Below are positions 9,387 through 17,366 of a stretch of DNA of 31,287 nt, in pieces. Origin of the DNA: an uncultured Eubacterium sp. (GTDB taxonomy: Bacteria; Bacillota_A; Clostridia; Lachnospirales; Lachnospiraceae). The notes under the pieces are model-generated. The model was not told the origin of the DNA, did no database searches, and worked only from the letters and a program-made list of their open reading frames with translations. Numbering within the stretch: position 1 is the first letter of the stretch; each line of letters begins with the position of its first letter. Position numbers and translations under genes: made by a program. The DNA is taken from positions 1-31,287 of the forward strand of contig CAQBGY010000011.1 of assembly GCA_948759685.1 (NCBI GenBank), read 5' to 3'.

Positions 9387-9401
9387 TTCTATAAAAAAAT
9401 A

Positions 9402-9430
9402 TTGCAATCATGTATTTCAAAATATATTAA
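9402..9430 (+). promoter_or_regulatory. Possible promoter of the ferritin-like gene
   Basis: TTGCAA (9402-9407) with TATTAA (9425-9430) at 17 bases, or TATATT at 15 bases. Both -10 boxes are imperfect. Confidence 0.4.
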
Positions 9431-9453
9431 TAAAATATTATGAGGATGTATTT

Positions 9454-9477
9454 ATGAAAAGAGTAAATAATGAGTGA
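9454..9477 (+). CDS. Possible 7-codon leader ORF overlapping the ferritin-like start
   Basis: ATG at 9454 follows a GAGGA site at 9442-9446 and encodes MKRVNNE before TGA at 9475-9477. It overlaps the first codons of the ferritin-like gene in another frame. It could be a coupling device or chance; there is no evidence that the peptide is made. Confidence 0.25.
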   Translation: MKRVNNE

Positions 9478-10018
9478 AAACAAACAAGTTATAAGCAATC
9501 AATGTAATTTTGCATCTGTGAAACCGGCGATGATGGAGTTGCCGTATCCTGAACTTCAGGTAACAGGACAAAATCTGAAATATGCGAATCTGCTTACAAT
9601 GGATTATTGTGGAGGCGTATCAGAAATGACAGCCATTACACAATATATTAATCATGAAAGCAGAATGTCCGGTCAGCGATGTGCTTTGGCAAAAGTGATT
9701 TTGGGAATTGCGATGGCAGAAATGATTCATTTACAAAAATTAGCTGAACTTATCTGGCTGCTAGGTGGAAGTGTGGATTTTGTGGCACGCCAGCAGAATG
9801 GACAGCAGAGAATGTGGACACCGTCTTCTGTGAAAACTTCGGATAATATTGAAAAAATGATACAGCAGGATATAGAAGGAGAAAGGGGAGCTATTCAGCA
9901 ATACAAAATGCATATGCAGATGATACAGGATATCCATGTTAATCGGGTTCTGCATAGAATTATTCAGGATGAGGAGTACCATATAATGCTGTTACAGGCA
10001 GCAGTGAAAATGTGCTGA
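9470..10018 (+). CDS. Ferritin-like (rubrerythrin-fold) diiron protein
   Basis: The 182-residue protein is predicted to be a four-helix bundle. Carboxylate and His ligands fit a ferritin/rubrerythrin-type diiron site: E52 in YCGGVSEMTAITQY, E84xxH87 in AEMIH, E136/E138 in IEGERGAIQQY, and E168xxH171 in DEEYH. There is no rubredoxin-like Cys4 domain, so it is not a full rubrerythrin. Such proteins in clostridia are associated with iron handling, peroxide defence or spore-coat-related manganese-catalase-like functions; which applies here is unknown. The ATG has only a weak site (AAGAG). A better site, GAGGATG at 9442-9448, serves an overlapping 7-codon frame at 9454-9477, so initiation may be coupled to it. 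Confidence 0.82.
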   Translation: MSENKQVISNQCNFASVKPAMMELPYPELQVTGQNLKYANLLTMDYCGGVSEMTAITQYINHESRMSGQRCALAKVILGIAMAEMIHLQKLAELIWLLGGSVDFVARQQNGQQRMWTPSSVKTSDNIEKMIQQDIEGERGAIQQYKMHMQMIQDIHVNRVLHRIIQDEEYHIMLLQAAVKMC

Positions 10019-10118
10019 TGATTATAGTAGAGTAGGAAGTTATATTTATAAAAATTGTGAAAAGATGAAATATTGCTGTAGATATGGTAGAATGACTTTA
10101 AATGAAAAAATAAATTAA

Positions 10119-10175
10119 CACAAATGAATTATAACCTGTTATAGAGCGTTTGATATGGGTTATAATTTGTTTGTG
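10119..10175. repeat. 18-bp inverted repeat upstream of the Gfo/Idh/MocA gene
   Basis: CACAAATGAATTATAACC (10119-10136) and GGTTATAATTTGTTTGTG (10158-10175) pair over 18 positions if two G-U pairs are allowed. The intervening 21 bases carry a further TTATA copy. The right arm contains a TATAAT (10161-10166) that could be the -10 of the downstream gene. No U-tract follows on the + strand, so it is a poor terminator. It could be an operator or a leader hairpin. Confidence 0.5.
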
Positions 10176-10207
10176 CAAATAAAATACAAAGAGGAAAGAG
10201 AGTAAAA

Positions 10208-11182
10208 ATGGTAAAGTTTGGGATTTGGGGAGCGGGTCATATCGCCCATGCGATGGCTGGTACGATTGTACAGATGAAAGATGTTCAGATGTATGCAGTT
10301 GCATCCAGAAATTTAGAGAAGGCAGAAACTTATAAAGAACAATATGGAATGGAAAAGGCATATGGTTCTTATGAGGAATTAGCCAGAGATGATAACGTTG
10401 ATGTAATTTATATTGCAACGTCGCATTCGCTACATTACGAGCATGCGAAGATGTGTTTAGAATATGGAAAACATGTATTGTGTGAAAAAGCATTTACGGC
10501 AAATGCAAAGCAGGCAAAAGAACTGATTGCGATAGCTGAAGCAAAAGGTTTGTTTTTAGGGGAAGCTATGTGGACAAGATTCATGCCATTAACGAAGAAA
10601 CTGGTTCAGTTATTGGAACAGAAAGTTATTGGTGATGTTACTTTTATGACTGCGAATCTGAATTTTCCTATGATACATAAAGAAAGGCTGATGAGTCCTG
10701 AACTTGCAGGAGGAGCACTTTTGGATGTGGGAATTTATCCGTTAACGATGGCATCTATCGTAATGGGAGATGAAATTGATGATGTCAGTGCTACAGCGAT
10801 ACTGACGGATGAAGGTATGGACAAAATGGGACAGTATACCATTCGGTACAAAAACGGAACAATGGCGGATCTAAATTCGGGAATGTGTTCTTTCGGTGAT
10901 GGAAGCGCTGTGATATATGGTACTTCGGGACATATATTAGTAGAGGGAGTTAATTGTATACAGAGGATTAAGGTGTATGATGGTAACTGGAATGTTATAG
11001 AAGATTTAAGACAAGAAGGGCAGATTAGCGGGTATGAATATGAAGTAGAAGCCTGTGTAAAAGCGGTACAGCAGGGGAAAACAGAATGTCCTGAAATGAC
11101 ACATGAGCAGACGATAAAGATGATGGAAGTTATGGATGAGATAAGAGAAAAAATGGGAGTAAAGTATCCCTTTGAAGATTAG
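10208..11182 (+). CDS. Gfo/Idh/MocA family NAD(P)-dependent oxidoreductase
   Basis: This 324-residue protein has an N-terminal Rossmann domain with GAGHIA (8-13) and a C-terminal mixed alpha/beta substrate domain. The family's catalytic EKP motif appears as E93-K94-A (LCEKAFT), keeping the lysine. The LDVGIYPL segment is typical of the dihydrodiol dehydrogenase/glucose-fructose oxidoreductase-like branch, which acts on sugars, inositols or related polyols. The substrate cannot be predicted. An AGAGGAAAGAG site precedes the ATG. The flavodoxin-fold gene starts 21 bases after the stop, so the two are probably an operon. Confidence 0.9.
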   Translation: MVKFGIWGAGHIAHAMAGTIVQMKDVQMYAVASRNLEKAETYKEQYGMEKAYGSYEELARDDNVDVIYIATSHSLHYEHAKMCLEYGKHVLCEKAFTANAKQAKELIAIAEAKGLFLGEAMWTRFMPLTKKLVQLLEQKVIGDVTFMTANLNFPMIHKERLMSPELAGGALLDVGIYPLTMASIVMGDEIDDVSATAILTDEGMDKMGQYTIRYKNGTMADLNSGMCSFGDGSAVIYGTSGHILVEGVNCIQRIKVYDGNWNVIEDLRQEGQISGYEYEVEACVKAVQQGKTECPEMTHEQTIKMMEVMDEIREKMGVKYPFED

Positions 11183-11203
11183 GAGATAGAAAGGAAGATA
11201 GAT

Positions 11204-11824
11204 ATGAAAGTTTTAATGTTTAATGGAAGCCCCAAAGCAAAGGGGTGTACATATACTGCTTTGGATGAGATGGCAAGGATATTAAATGAAGAAGGTATAG
11301 AAACAGAAATTATGCATGTAGGCGCCAGTCCTCAGGGTAGCTGCATGGGGTGCTGTGGCTGTAGTGAAAGCGGAGAATGTGTATATGGTGGAGAAGTTGT
11401 AGAAGCTGCAAAGAAATTACAGGAAGCAGACGGTGTTGTATTTGGCAGTCCGGTTCATTATGCATCGGTTAGTGGCAATATGATGGGATTTATGCACAGA
11501 TTGGCATGGAGTGCAGGCAAATATCTGAAATATAAGCCGGCGGCAATGGTTGTCAGCGCCAGAAGAGCAGGAACAACCAGCGCTCTTGACGAGATTGCAA
11601 AAGTTCCAGAATTTTATCATATGCCATTAATTAACGGAAATTATTGGCCAATGGTTCATGGAAATACTCCGGAAGATGTTATGAAGGATGAAGAGGGATT
11701 ACAGATTGTAAGAAATATTGCCAGAAATATGGCATGGATTTTAAAATGTATCGAAATCGGGAAAGAAAATGGGATTGTACATCCTGAGGAAGAGGTTAAG
11801 ATAAAAACCAATTTTATTCGGTAA
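11204..11824 (+). CDS. Flavodoxin-fold NAD(P)H-dependent oxidoreductase with iron-sulfur-flavoprotein-like Cys motif
   Basis: The 206-residue protein opens with MKVLMFNGSPKAKG, the FMN phosphate loop of the NADPH-dependent FMN reductase/flavodoxin-like family. GSPVHYASVSGNMMGFMHR is the second FMN contact. Residues 47-59 carry C47-X2-C50-X2-C53-X5-C59 plus C51, matching the compact CX2CX2CX4-7C cluster motif of archaeal and clostridial iron-sulfur flavoproteins (Isf). It may therefore hold a [4Fe-4S] cluster next to FMN and take part in anaerobic electron transfer or detoxification of O2 and H2O2, by analogy only. GGAAG precedes the ATG. It lies 21 bases behind the oxidoreductase gene. Confidence 0.85.
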   Translation: MKVLMFNGSPKAKGCTYTALDEMARILNEEGIETEIMHVGASPQGSCMGCCGCSESGECVYGGEVVEAAKKLQEADGVVFGSPVHYASVSGNMMGFMHRLAWSAGKYLKYKPAAMVVSARRAGTTSALDEIAKVPEFYHMPLINGNYWPMVHGNTPEDVMKDEEGLQIVRNIARNMAWILKCIEIGKENGIVHPEEEVKIKTNFIR

Positions 11825-11862
11825 AGACATAAAGATTTCATCAAAATATCACAAAACATTTA

Positions 11863-11891
11863 TTGCATATATTCAGATGAGCGTTTATACT
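11863..11891 (+). promoter_or_regulatory. SigA-type promoter of signal peptidase gene
   Basis: TTGCAT (11863-11868), 17-base spacer, TATACT (11886-11891). Confidence 0.6.
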
Positions 11892-11931
11892 ATTACTTGG
11901 TAATGAAAGACAGTAAATGAAAGGACATGAC

Positions 11932-12654
11932 ATGGAAGAGAATAATTTAGAGAATGAATATATCAATGAGGAGAACAAAGAAGAAGTAGAGAATACATAT
12001 ATTGAGCCTCAAGTTCAGGATGAAGAAAAGGAAAAAAAGAAAAAGCTCAGGAAAAATAAAGGCGAGAAAGAAGAATTTAGTTTGAAAAAAGAAATTTTCA
12101 GCTGGATTAAGATTTTTATTATTGCAGTAGTCATTGCCTTTGTTGTGAATAATTGCATTATTATGAATGCAAATGTACCTTCAGGCTCGATGATGAACAC
12201 GATCTTAAAAGGAGACAGAATGATAGGTCTTAGAACAGCTTACTGGTTCACAGACCCGGAAAGAGGAGACATTGCTATTTTTGAAAATCCTGACTACAAT
12301 GAGAATGGAAGTCTGGCAGAAGACAAATATTACGTAAAACGTGTTATTGGACTTCCGGGAGATAAAGTGGTTATTAAAAATGCAAAGATATATATTAACG
12401 ATTCTGAAAAACCATTAAATGAGTCTTATCTGCCGGAGGAGTGGTTATATGTTAATGGTGAAGACGAGGTCTTAGAATATAAAGTGCCAAAGGATTGTTA
12501 TTTTATGTTAGGAGATAATCGTAATAATTCTAATGATGCAAGATTCTGGACAAATACTTTTGTAAAGAGAGATAAAATTCTGGCAAAGGCCGAATTTAAA
12601 TATTGGTCAAATAAAAAAATCGATTTAGAAATGTTTGACAAAGTAACATATTAA
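11932..12654 (+). CDS. lepB: Signal peptidase I (type I leader peptidase)
   Basis: I start at the second ATG (11932), because AAAGGA at 11919-11924 is well spaced to it; the ATG at 11917 has no good site. The 240-residue product has a long charged cytoplasmic N-terminus (about 1-55, rich in Glu and Lys) and one membrane segment (about 58-78). The catalytic domain faces outward. The Ser-Lys dyad is visible: S86 in PSGSMM (box B) and K136 in YYVKRVIGLPGD (box D), with box E as GDNRNNSNDARFW. It cleaves signal peptides from secreted proteins such as the one at 20668. The acidic/basic cytoplasmic tail is longer than in Bacillus SipS. Confidence 0.95.
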   Translation: MEENNLENEYINEENKEEVENTYIEPQVQDEEKEKKKKLRKNKGEKEEFSLKKEIFSWIKIFIIAVVIAFVVNNCIIMNANVPSGSMMNTILKGDRMIGLRTAYWFTDPERGDIAIFENPDYNENGSLAEDKYYVKRVIGLPGDKVVIKNAKIYINDSEKPLNESYLPEEWLYVNGEDEVLEYKVPKDCYFMLGDNRNNSNDARFWTNTFVKRDKILAKAEFKYWSNKKIDLEMFDKVTY

Positions 12655-12658
12655 ATGG

Positions 12659-12716
12659 AAAAGGTAGTTATTCATTTACTGATGGATTCAGTGAAATTTG
12701 AATAATTACCTTTTTT
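12659..12716. terminator. Bidirectional terminator between lepB and the GNAT gene
   Basis: AAAAGGTAGTTATTCA pairs with TTGAATAATTACCTTTTTT (one G-U pair), and an inner TTTACTGA/TCAGTGAAA pairing extends the stem. T6 follows on the + strand, and A4 at the left gives the minus-strand tail. Confidence 0.85.
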
Positions 12717-12717
12717 A

Positions 12718-13476
12718 TTAGTGTAAAGTATATGTTATAGAGGAGTCTTTTATTTCAAATCCTAATTTTCTGTATAGATTGTATGCCGGAATGTTTTCTT
12801 TACTTACGTGTAGTAAGGCACCGGTATATAGATGAGATAAATTATAAAGAAGTTCCTGTAAAAACTGATATCCATATCCCTTGCCACGATATTCTTTAAG
12901 AGTTTCCACATCGGATATAAAAATAAAGTCATCATTAAATTTAGAAATTCTGCAGTATACTATTTCTAATCCTTCATGGATATAATAATATTCAGATGAA
13001 TTGTCTGTGATAAGTTCAAAGCTGCCTGAATTTTCAGGAGGTTTGAATGTGTTTAATTGGACATGCATTAACAATTCTGTAGAGACATAAGAAAAGTTAT
13101 TTTTCTGTAGAAAATAGATTCCGATTCGGTTATTCGGCTGAACAGATATTTCTATATTGAAAGTTTTATAATCTTTTGAAAAGCTGTTGAATAACTGTTG
13201 TCCAATGTGTTCATGTCTTCTATCAGGGTGTACAAAAATACTGATTTCTACGCTGTTTGAATCAATGATATAAACAGATAAAAAACCTAATAATTGTTCG
13301 TTTGAATTCACATAATATAATCGGGGAGCTTCTGGAAGAATATCAAATTCATCTTCCAGACAATAGGAATGTTTCAAGTTGTCATTGTTGCAGCATCTGT
13401 TATATAAATCATCACATTGCAGTTTTAATGTATTATTTAATTGTACTGTTTTAGAAAAAATATAATTCGATTTCAT
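12718..13476 (-). CDS. Tandem GNAT-domain N-acetyltransferase
   Basis: This 252-residue protein appears to hold two GNAT folds. The N-terminal one (about 40-140) has a degenerate acetyl-CoA loop in VEISIFVHPDRRHEHIGQQL. The C-terminal one (about 150-252) has a complete motif A in ISDVETLKEYRGKGYGYQFL and motif B in NIPAYNLYRKLGFE. Only the second domain is expected to bind acetyl-CoA well. The substrate is unknown; family members acetylate amino groups of small molecules, peptides or antibiotics. On the minus strand AGAGG precedes the ATG by about ten bases. It converges on lepB and is transcribed away from nfo. Confidence 0.88.
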   Translation of the reverse strand: MKSNYIFSKTVQLNNTLKLQCDDLYNRCCNNDNLKHSYCLEDEFDILPEAPRLYYVNSNEQLLGFLSVYIIDSNSVEISIFVHPDRRHEHIGQQLFNSFSKDYKTFNIEISVQPNNRIGIYFLQKNNFSYVSTELLMHVQLNTFKPPENSGSFELITDNSSEYYYIHEGLEIVYCRISKFNDDFIFISDVETLKEYRGKGYGYQFLQELLYNLSHLYTGALLHVSKENIPAYNLYRKLGFEIKDSSITYTLH

Positions 13477-13580
13477 GATATAATACCTCTTTTGGATTAT
13501 AACAAAGTCAATAGAAAAAATATAGTATGTGTGCTATATTTATAGGGATTGCTATGAATAGATATAAAGGAGAGAAGTAT

Positions 13581-14486
13581 ATGCTTAAAATTGGTTCACA
13601 TGTAGGAATGAGTGGGAAAGAGATGCTGTTAGGCTCGGCGAAGGAAGCCAAGTCTTATGGTGCAAATGTGTTTATGGTTTATACAGGAGCGCCACAGAAT
13701 ACGAGAAGAAAAGATGTTAGTGAATTGAGGATTGATGAGGCTCATGAATATATGAAAGTAAATGGAATTGAAGATATTATTATTCATGCTCCTTATATCA
13801 TTAATTTGGGAAATACGATTAAACCGGAAACGTATGAGATTGCAGAAACATTTCTGGCGAGTGAATTGGAGCGAAGCAGTGCAATGGGAAGCAGAGTCAT
13901 GGTGCTGCATCCGGGTGCCCATGTTGGAGCAGGAACAGAGGCGGGAATCGCACAGATTGTAAAAGGCATTAATAATGTTTTGACAAAGGACACAGACGTA
14001 TATATTGCATTAGAGACAATGGCAGGAAAAGGCAGTGAAATTGGACGAAGTTTCGAAGAATTGGCAAAAATATATGATGGTGTGAAATATAATGAAAAAC
14101 TTCGTGTATGTTTTGATACCTGTCATGTGAACGATAGTGGATATGATTTAGTAAATGACCTTAGTGGAACGTTGGAGCAGTTTGACAAAATTATTGGAAC
14201 AGAACAGATTGCTGTTTTTCACATTAATGATAGTAAAAATCCTTGTGGGGCAGGGAAGGACAGACATGAAAATATCGGGTTCGGTAATATTGGATTTGAT
14301 ACATTAAAAGAAATTGTATATATGAAAGATTTTGAGAATATTCCTAAGATTTTGGAGACACCTTATATCAAGGATCCGGATGATAAGAAAAAGTCATATG
14401 CGCCATATAAATATGAGATTGAAATGATTCGCAAAGGTGAATTTAATCCTGAGTTACAAAATATAATTTTAAGAAATAGCAGATAG
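13581..14486 (+). CDS. nfo: Deoxyribonuclease IV (AP endonuclease family 2)
   Basis: The start is the ATG at 13581 with AAAGGAG at 13566-13572; the upstream extension of the frame has no ribosome site. At 301 residues it matches the TIM-barrel Nfo family. All metal ligands of the trinuclear zinc site can be placed: H69, H110, E145, D179, H182, H214, D227, H229 and E259, in motifs [47 protein letters not shown] and ILETPY. It incises DNA 5' to abasic sites and removes 3' blocking groups in base excision repair. It is divergent from the GNAT gene and stands alone. Confidence 0.97.
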   Translation: MLKIGSHVGMSGKEMLLGSAKEAKSYGANVFMVYTGAPQNTRRKDVSELRIDEAHEYMKVNGIEDIIIHAPYIINLGNTIKPETYEIAETFLASELERSSAMGSRVMVLHPGAHVGAGTEAGIAQIVKGINNVLTKDTDVYIALETMAGKGSEIGRSFEELAKIYDGVKYNEKLRVCFDTCHVNDSGYDLVNDLSGTLEQFDKIIGTEQIAVFHINDSKNPCGAGKDRHENIGFGNIGFDTLKEIVYMKDFENIPKILETPYIKDPDDKKKSYAPYKYEIEMIRKGEFNPELQNIILRNSR

Positions 14487-14552
14487 TTGTAAAATTTATA
14501 CATCTCAAAATGAGGAGTACATTATTTTATAAAAAGAAGGTGATTGTACAGA

Positions 14553-15500
14553 ATGGATAATTTAATATATAGTTTGAATGCCACAGTTCCGGTTTTTCTG
14601 GTAATTGTGGCAGGTTATATTTTTAAAAGGCTTGGCTGGATAAATGAAGGATTTATAAAATCTGCAAATAAAATTACATTTACGATTACACTCCCGTTAC
14701 TTTTGATACAGGATATGATGAGTAATGATTTTTTGCAGGAGTTTGAGCTAAAGTACATACTTTATTGTGCTATTGTTACAACAGTATGTTTTATCGGAAC
14801 AACGATTGGTGCAAAATTATTTTTAAAAGATAAATCTATAGTAGCAGAGTTTGTTCAGGCATCGTACCGAAGCAGTGCCGCAGTTCTAGGAACAGCATTT
14901 GTATTAAATATTTATGGAAACACAGGAATGGTTCCCCTTATGATTGTGGGAGCAGTACCGCTATATAACATTTATGCGGTGGCAATACTTACGATAGAAT
15001 GTCCGTCTCAGGACACTGAGCGTAATCACACAATAATGAAAACACTCAAAGGAATTGTAACAAATCCCATTATTCTAGGCATAGTGATAGGAGTTATTTT
15101 TTCTGCATTGAGAGTAGAGCTTCCACAGATGGTGGATAATACAATCAGCAGCCTTGCAAAAATAACCACGCCATTGGCTTTGATTGCGATTGGAGGAAGT
15201 TTTGAAATAGGAAAAGCAATTGAAAAAGTAAAACCATCAGTGATTGCCACTGTATTAAAACTGGCAGGATGGCCAATAATATTTTTACCGATAGCAGTTG
15301 CAATGGGATTTCGGGATGCAAAGCTAATGGCATTGGTGATTATGCTGGGTTCACCAACTACGCCAAGCTGTTACATAATGGCAAAAAATATGAAGTCGGA
15401 AGGGACATTGACCAGCAGCGTGATTGTGCTGACAACTTTATTTTCTGCATTTACAATTACAGCAATTATATTTGTACTGAGAAGTATGGGATATTTGTAA
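14553..15500 (+). CDS. AEC (auxin efflux carrier) family transporter
   Basis: The start is the ATG at 14553 with AGAAGGTGA at 14535-14543; a TTG nine bases earlier is too close to that site. The 315-residue protein is largely hydrophobic with about ten predicted membrane helices in two five-helix halves. The first helix is VPVFLVIVAGYIFKRLG, and the family-typical ITLPLLLIQDM and GSPTTPSCYIMAKNM segments are present. Bacterial AEC members export malate, malonate or other carboxylates, or take them up; the substrate is not deducible. pepF starts 27 bases downstream, possibly in the same transcript. A second AEC gene lies beyond pepF on the opposite strand. Confidence 0.9.
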   Translation: MDNLIYSLNATVPVFLVIVAGYIFKRLGWINEGFIKSANKITFTITLPLLLIQDMMSNDFLQEFELKYILYCAIVTTVCFIGTTIGAKLFLKDKSIVAEFVQASYRSSAAVLGTAFVLNIYGNTGMVPLMIVGAVPLYNIYAVAILTIECPSQDTERNHTIMKTLKGIVTNPIILGIVIGVIFSALRVELPQMVDNTISSLAKITTPLALIAIGGSFEIGKAIEKVKPSVIATVLKLAGWPIIFLPIAVAMGFRDAKLMALVIMLGSPTTPSCYIMAKNMKSEGTLTSSVIVLTTLFSAFTITAIIFVLRSMGYL

Positions 15501-15527
15501 AAATAATATAGTATCTTGGAGGTTATA

Positions 15528-17306
15528 ATGAAGAGAGAAGAACAAAATATAAAAGATACATGGAAGATGGAAGACTTATTTCCGAGTGATGAAGTTTGGG
15601 AAAAGGAGTTAGAAACGGCAATCGGTCTCGTGGATGAATATTCAAAGTATCCTGGAAAGATTTCAGAGAATAAAGAAAATTTGCTAACCTATTTTAAATT
15701 TAATGATGAGGTTAATCTGCTTGCGGAACGTCTATATGTTTATTCCAATCAGAAATATCATCAGGATATGGCGAATGCGAAGTATCAGAAATATTCAGGT
15801 AAGGCGCAAAAACTGGTTGTAGATATTGGAAGTGTTTCTGCTTTTGTGGAACCGGAACTTTTGAGCATTGATGAGAGTACACTTCTTGACTGGATGGAAG
15901 ATGAAAGATTTGCAGATTACAGAAGGTATGTCAGTGAAGTATTGAGAAGTAAAAAGCATACATTAGATGAAAAGACAGAGGAGATTCTGGCAAAAAGTAA
16001 AAGGATGGCAAGTGCTGCAGATAATATTTATGCGATGTATAATGGGGCGGATATTGATTTTCCTGTGATTACGGACAGTGACGGAGAAGAAATTAAAATC
16101 ACTCACGGAAATTTTGTTCCTATTTTGTCAGGAACAGACAGAGAATTGCGTAGAAAAGCTTTTCATGCGTTATACAGCACATATGACAAGATGAAAAATA
16201 CAATCGCAGCTACTTTTAATGCAAATGTAGAGCAGGCATGCTTTTATGCGGATGTGAGGGGATATTCTTCTACGAGAGCAATGTATCTGGATGGCAGTAA
16301 TGTGCCGGAAAGTGTTTATGATAATCTCATAGATTCGGTTCATGAGCATATACATCTGATGCATCGTTATGTAAAAATAAGAAAGAAAGCTTTAGGTGTA
16401 GATGAACTACACATGTATGACATTTATGCACCGATTGCAAAAACACCGGAGAAAAAATATACATTTGATGAGGCAAAGAATATGGTAAAGGCAGGTCTGG
16501 CGCCAATGGGTGAAGCCTACCTTGAAAAGTTGCAGGAGGGATTTGATAACCGCTGGATTGATATTTATGAAAATGAAGGGAAGAGAAGCGGCGCTTATTC
16601 ATGGGGAGCATATGGCACGCATCCTTATGTACTGTTAAATTACCAGGGAACTTTAGATCATGTTTTTACATTGGCACATGAAATGGGGCATGCACTACAT
16701 TCTTATTATTCTGATGAGGCTCAGCCGTATATCAATGCAGGATATAAGATTTTTGTGGCAGAGGTGGCATCCACATGCAATGAGTCTTTGCTCATTCATG
16801 ATTTGCTGAATAAAACAGAGGATGAGGAAACCAGAGCATATCTGATAAATCATTTCCTGGAACAGTTTAAGGGAACACTGTATCGACAGACAATGTTTGC
16901 CGAGTTTGAAAAAATTACACACAACATGGTAGAAAAAGGTGAGACTTTAACAAGTGATGTATTGTGCAAAGTTTATTATGATTTAAATAAATTTTATTTT
17001 GGGGATGATATTGTATTAGATGACGATATTGCTTTGGAATGGGCAAGAATCCCACATTTTTATAATCCGTTTTATGTATATCAGTATGCAACAGGAATTT
17101 CAGCAGCGATAGCACTTTCCGCAAAGATAATGAAAGAAGGCGAAGCCGGTGTGAAAGATTATATGAAATTCTTAACCGGTGGAGGTTCAAAAGATCCGAT
17201 TGATTTACTAAAACTGGCAGGAGTAGATATGACTGATAAGGAGCCTATCGTACAGGCATTGAAGCTGTTTGAAAATCTTTTGGATGAGATAGAGACGATT
17301 ATATAG
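15528..17306 (+). CDS. pepF: Oligoendopeptidase F (M3B zinc metallopeptidase)
   Basis: The start is the ATG at 15528, six bases after GGAGG (15518-15522). The 592-residue length is typical of PepF. The zinc motif is H384-E385-M-G-H388 (LAHEMGHALHSYYS), with the third ligand likely E412 in VAEVASTCNE. The N-terminal part (about 1-200) is the helical PepF domain, including WKMEDLFPSDEVWEKE. It cleaves peptides of about 7-17 residues in the cytoplasm, in peptide nutrition and turnover of signal-peptide fragments. It sits between two AEC transporter genes, 27 bases after the first. A hairpin at 17320-17346 follows. Confidence 0.96.
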   Translation: MKREEQNIKDTWKMEDLFPSDEVWEKELETAIGLVDEYSKYPGKISENKENLLTYFKFNDEVNLLAERLYVYSNQKYHQDMANAKYQKYSGKAQKLVVDIGSVSAFVEPELLSIDESTLLDWMEDERFADYRRYVSEVLRSKKHTLDEKTEEILAKSKRMASAADNIYAMYNGADIDFPVITDSDGEEIKITHGNFVPILSGTDRELRRKAFHALYSTYDKMKNTIAATFNANVEQACFYADVRGYSSTRAMYLDGSNVPESVYDNLIDSVHEHIHLMHRYVKIRKKALGVDELHMYDIYAPIAKTPEKKYTFDEAKNMVKAGLAPMGEAYLEKLQEGFDNRWIDIYENEGKRSGAYSWGAYGTHPYVLLNYQGTLDHVFTLAHEMGHALHSYYSDEAQPYINAGYKIFVAEVASTCNESLLIHDLLNKTEDEETRAYLINHFLEQFKGTLYRQTMFAEFEKITHNMVEKGETLTSDVLCKVYYDLNKFYFGDDIVLDDDIALEWARIPHFYNPFYVYQYATGISAAIALSAKIMKEGEAGVKDYMKFLTGGGSKDPIDLLKLAGVDMTDKEPIVQALKLFENLLDEIETII

Positions 17307-17319
17307 GTAAAGTGAGTTC

Positions 17320-17346
17320 ATAGTTTCTGCAGTCAGCAGAAACTAT
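17320..17346. repeat. 11-bp perfect hairpin between convergent genes
   Basis: ATAGTTTCTGC (17320-17330) and GCAGAAACTAT (17336-17346) flank a 5-base loop. It lies where a pepF terminator would be expected but has no T-tract on either strand, so the terminator role is uncertain. Confidence 0.6.
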
Positions 17347-17366
17347 ATTACATAATATATTCGTGT

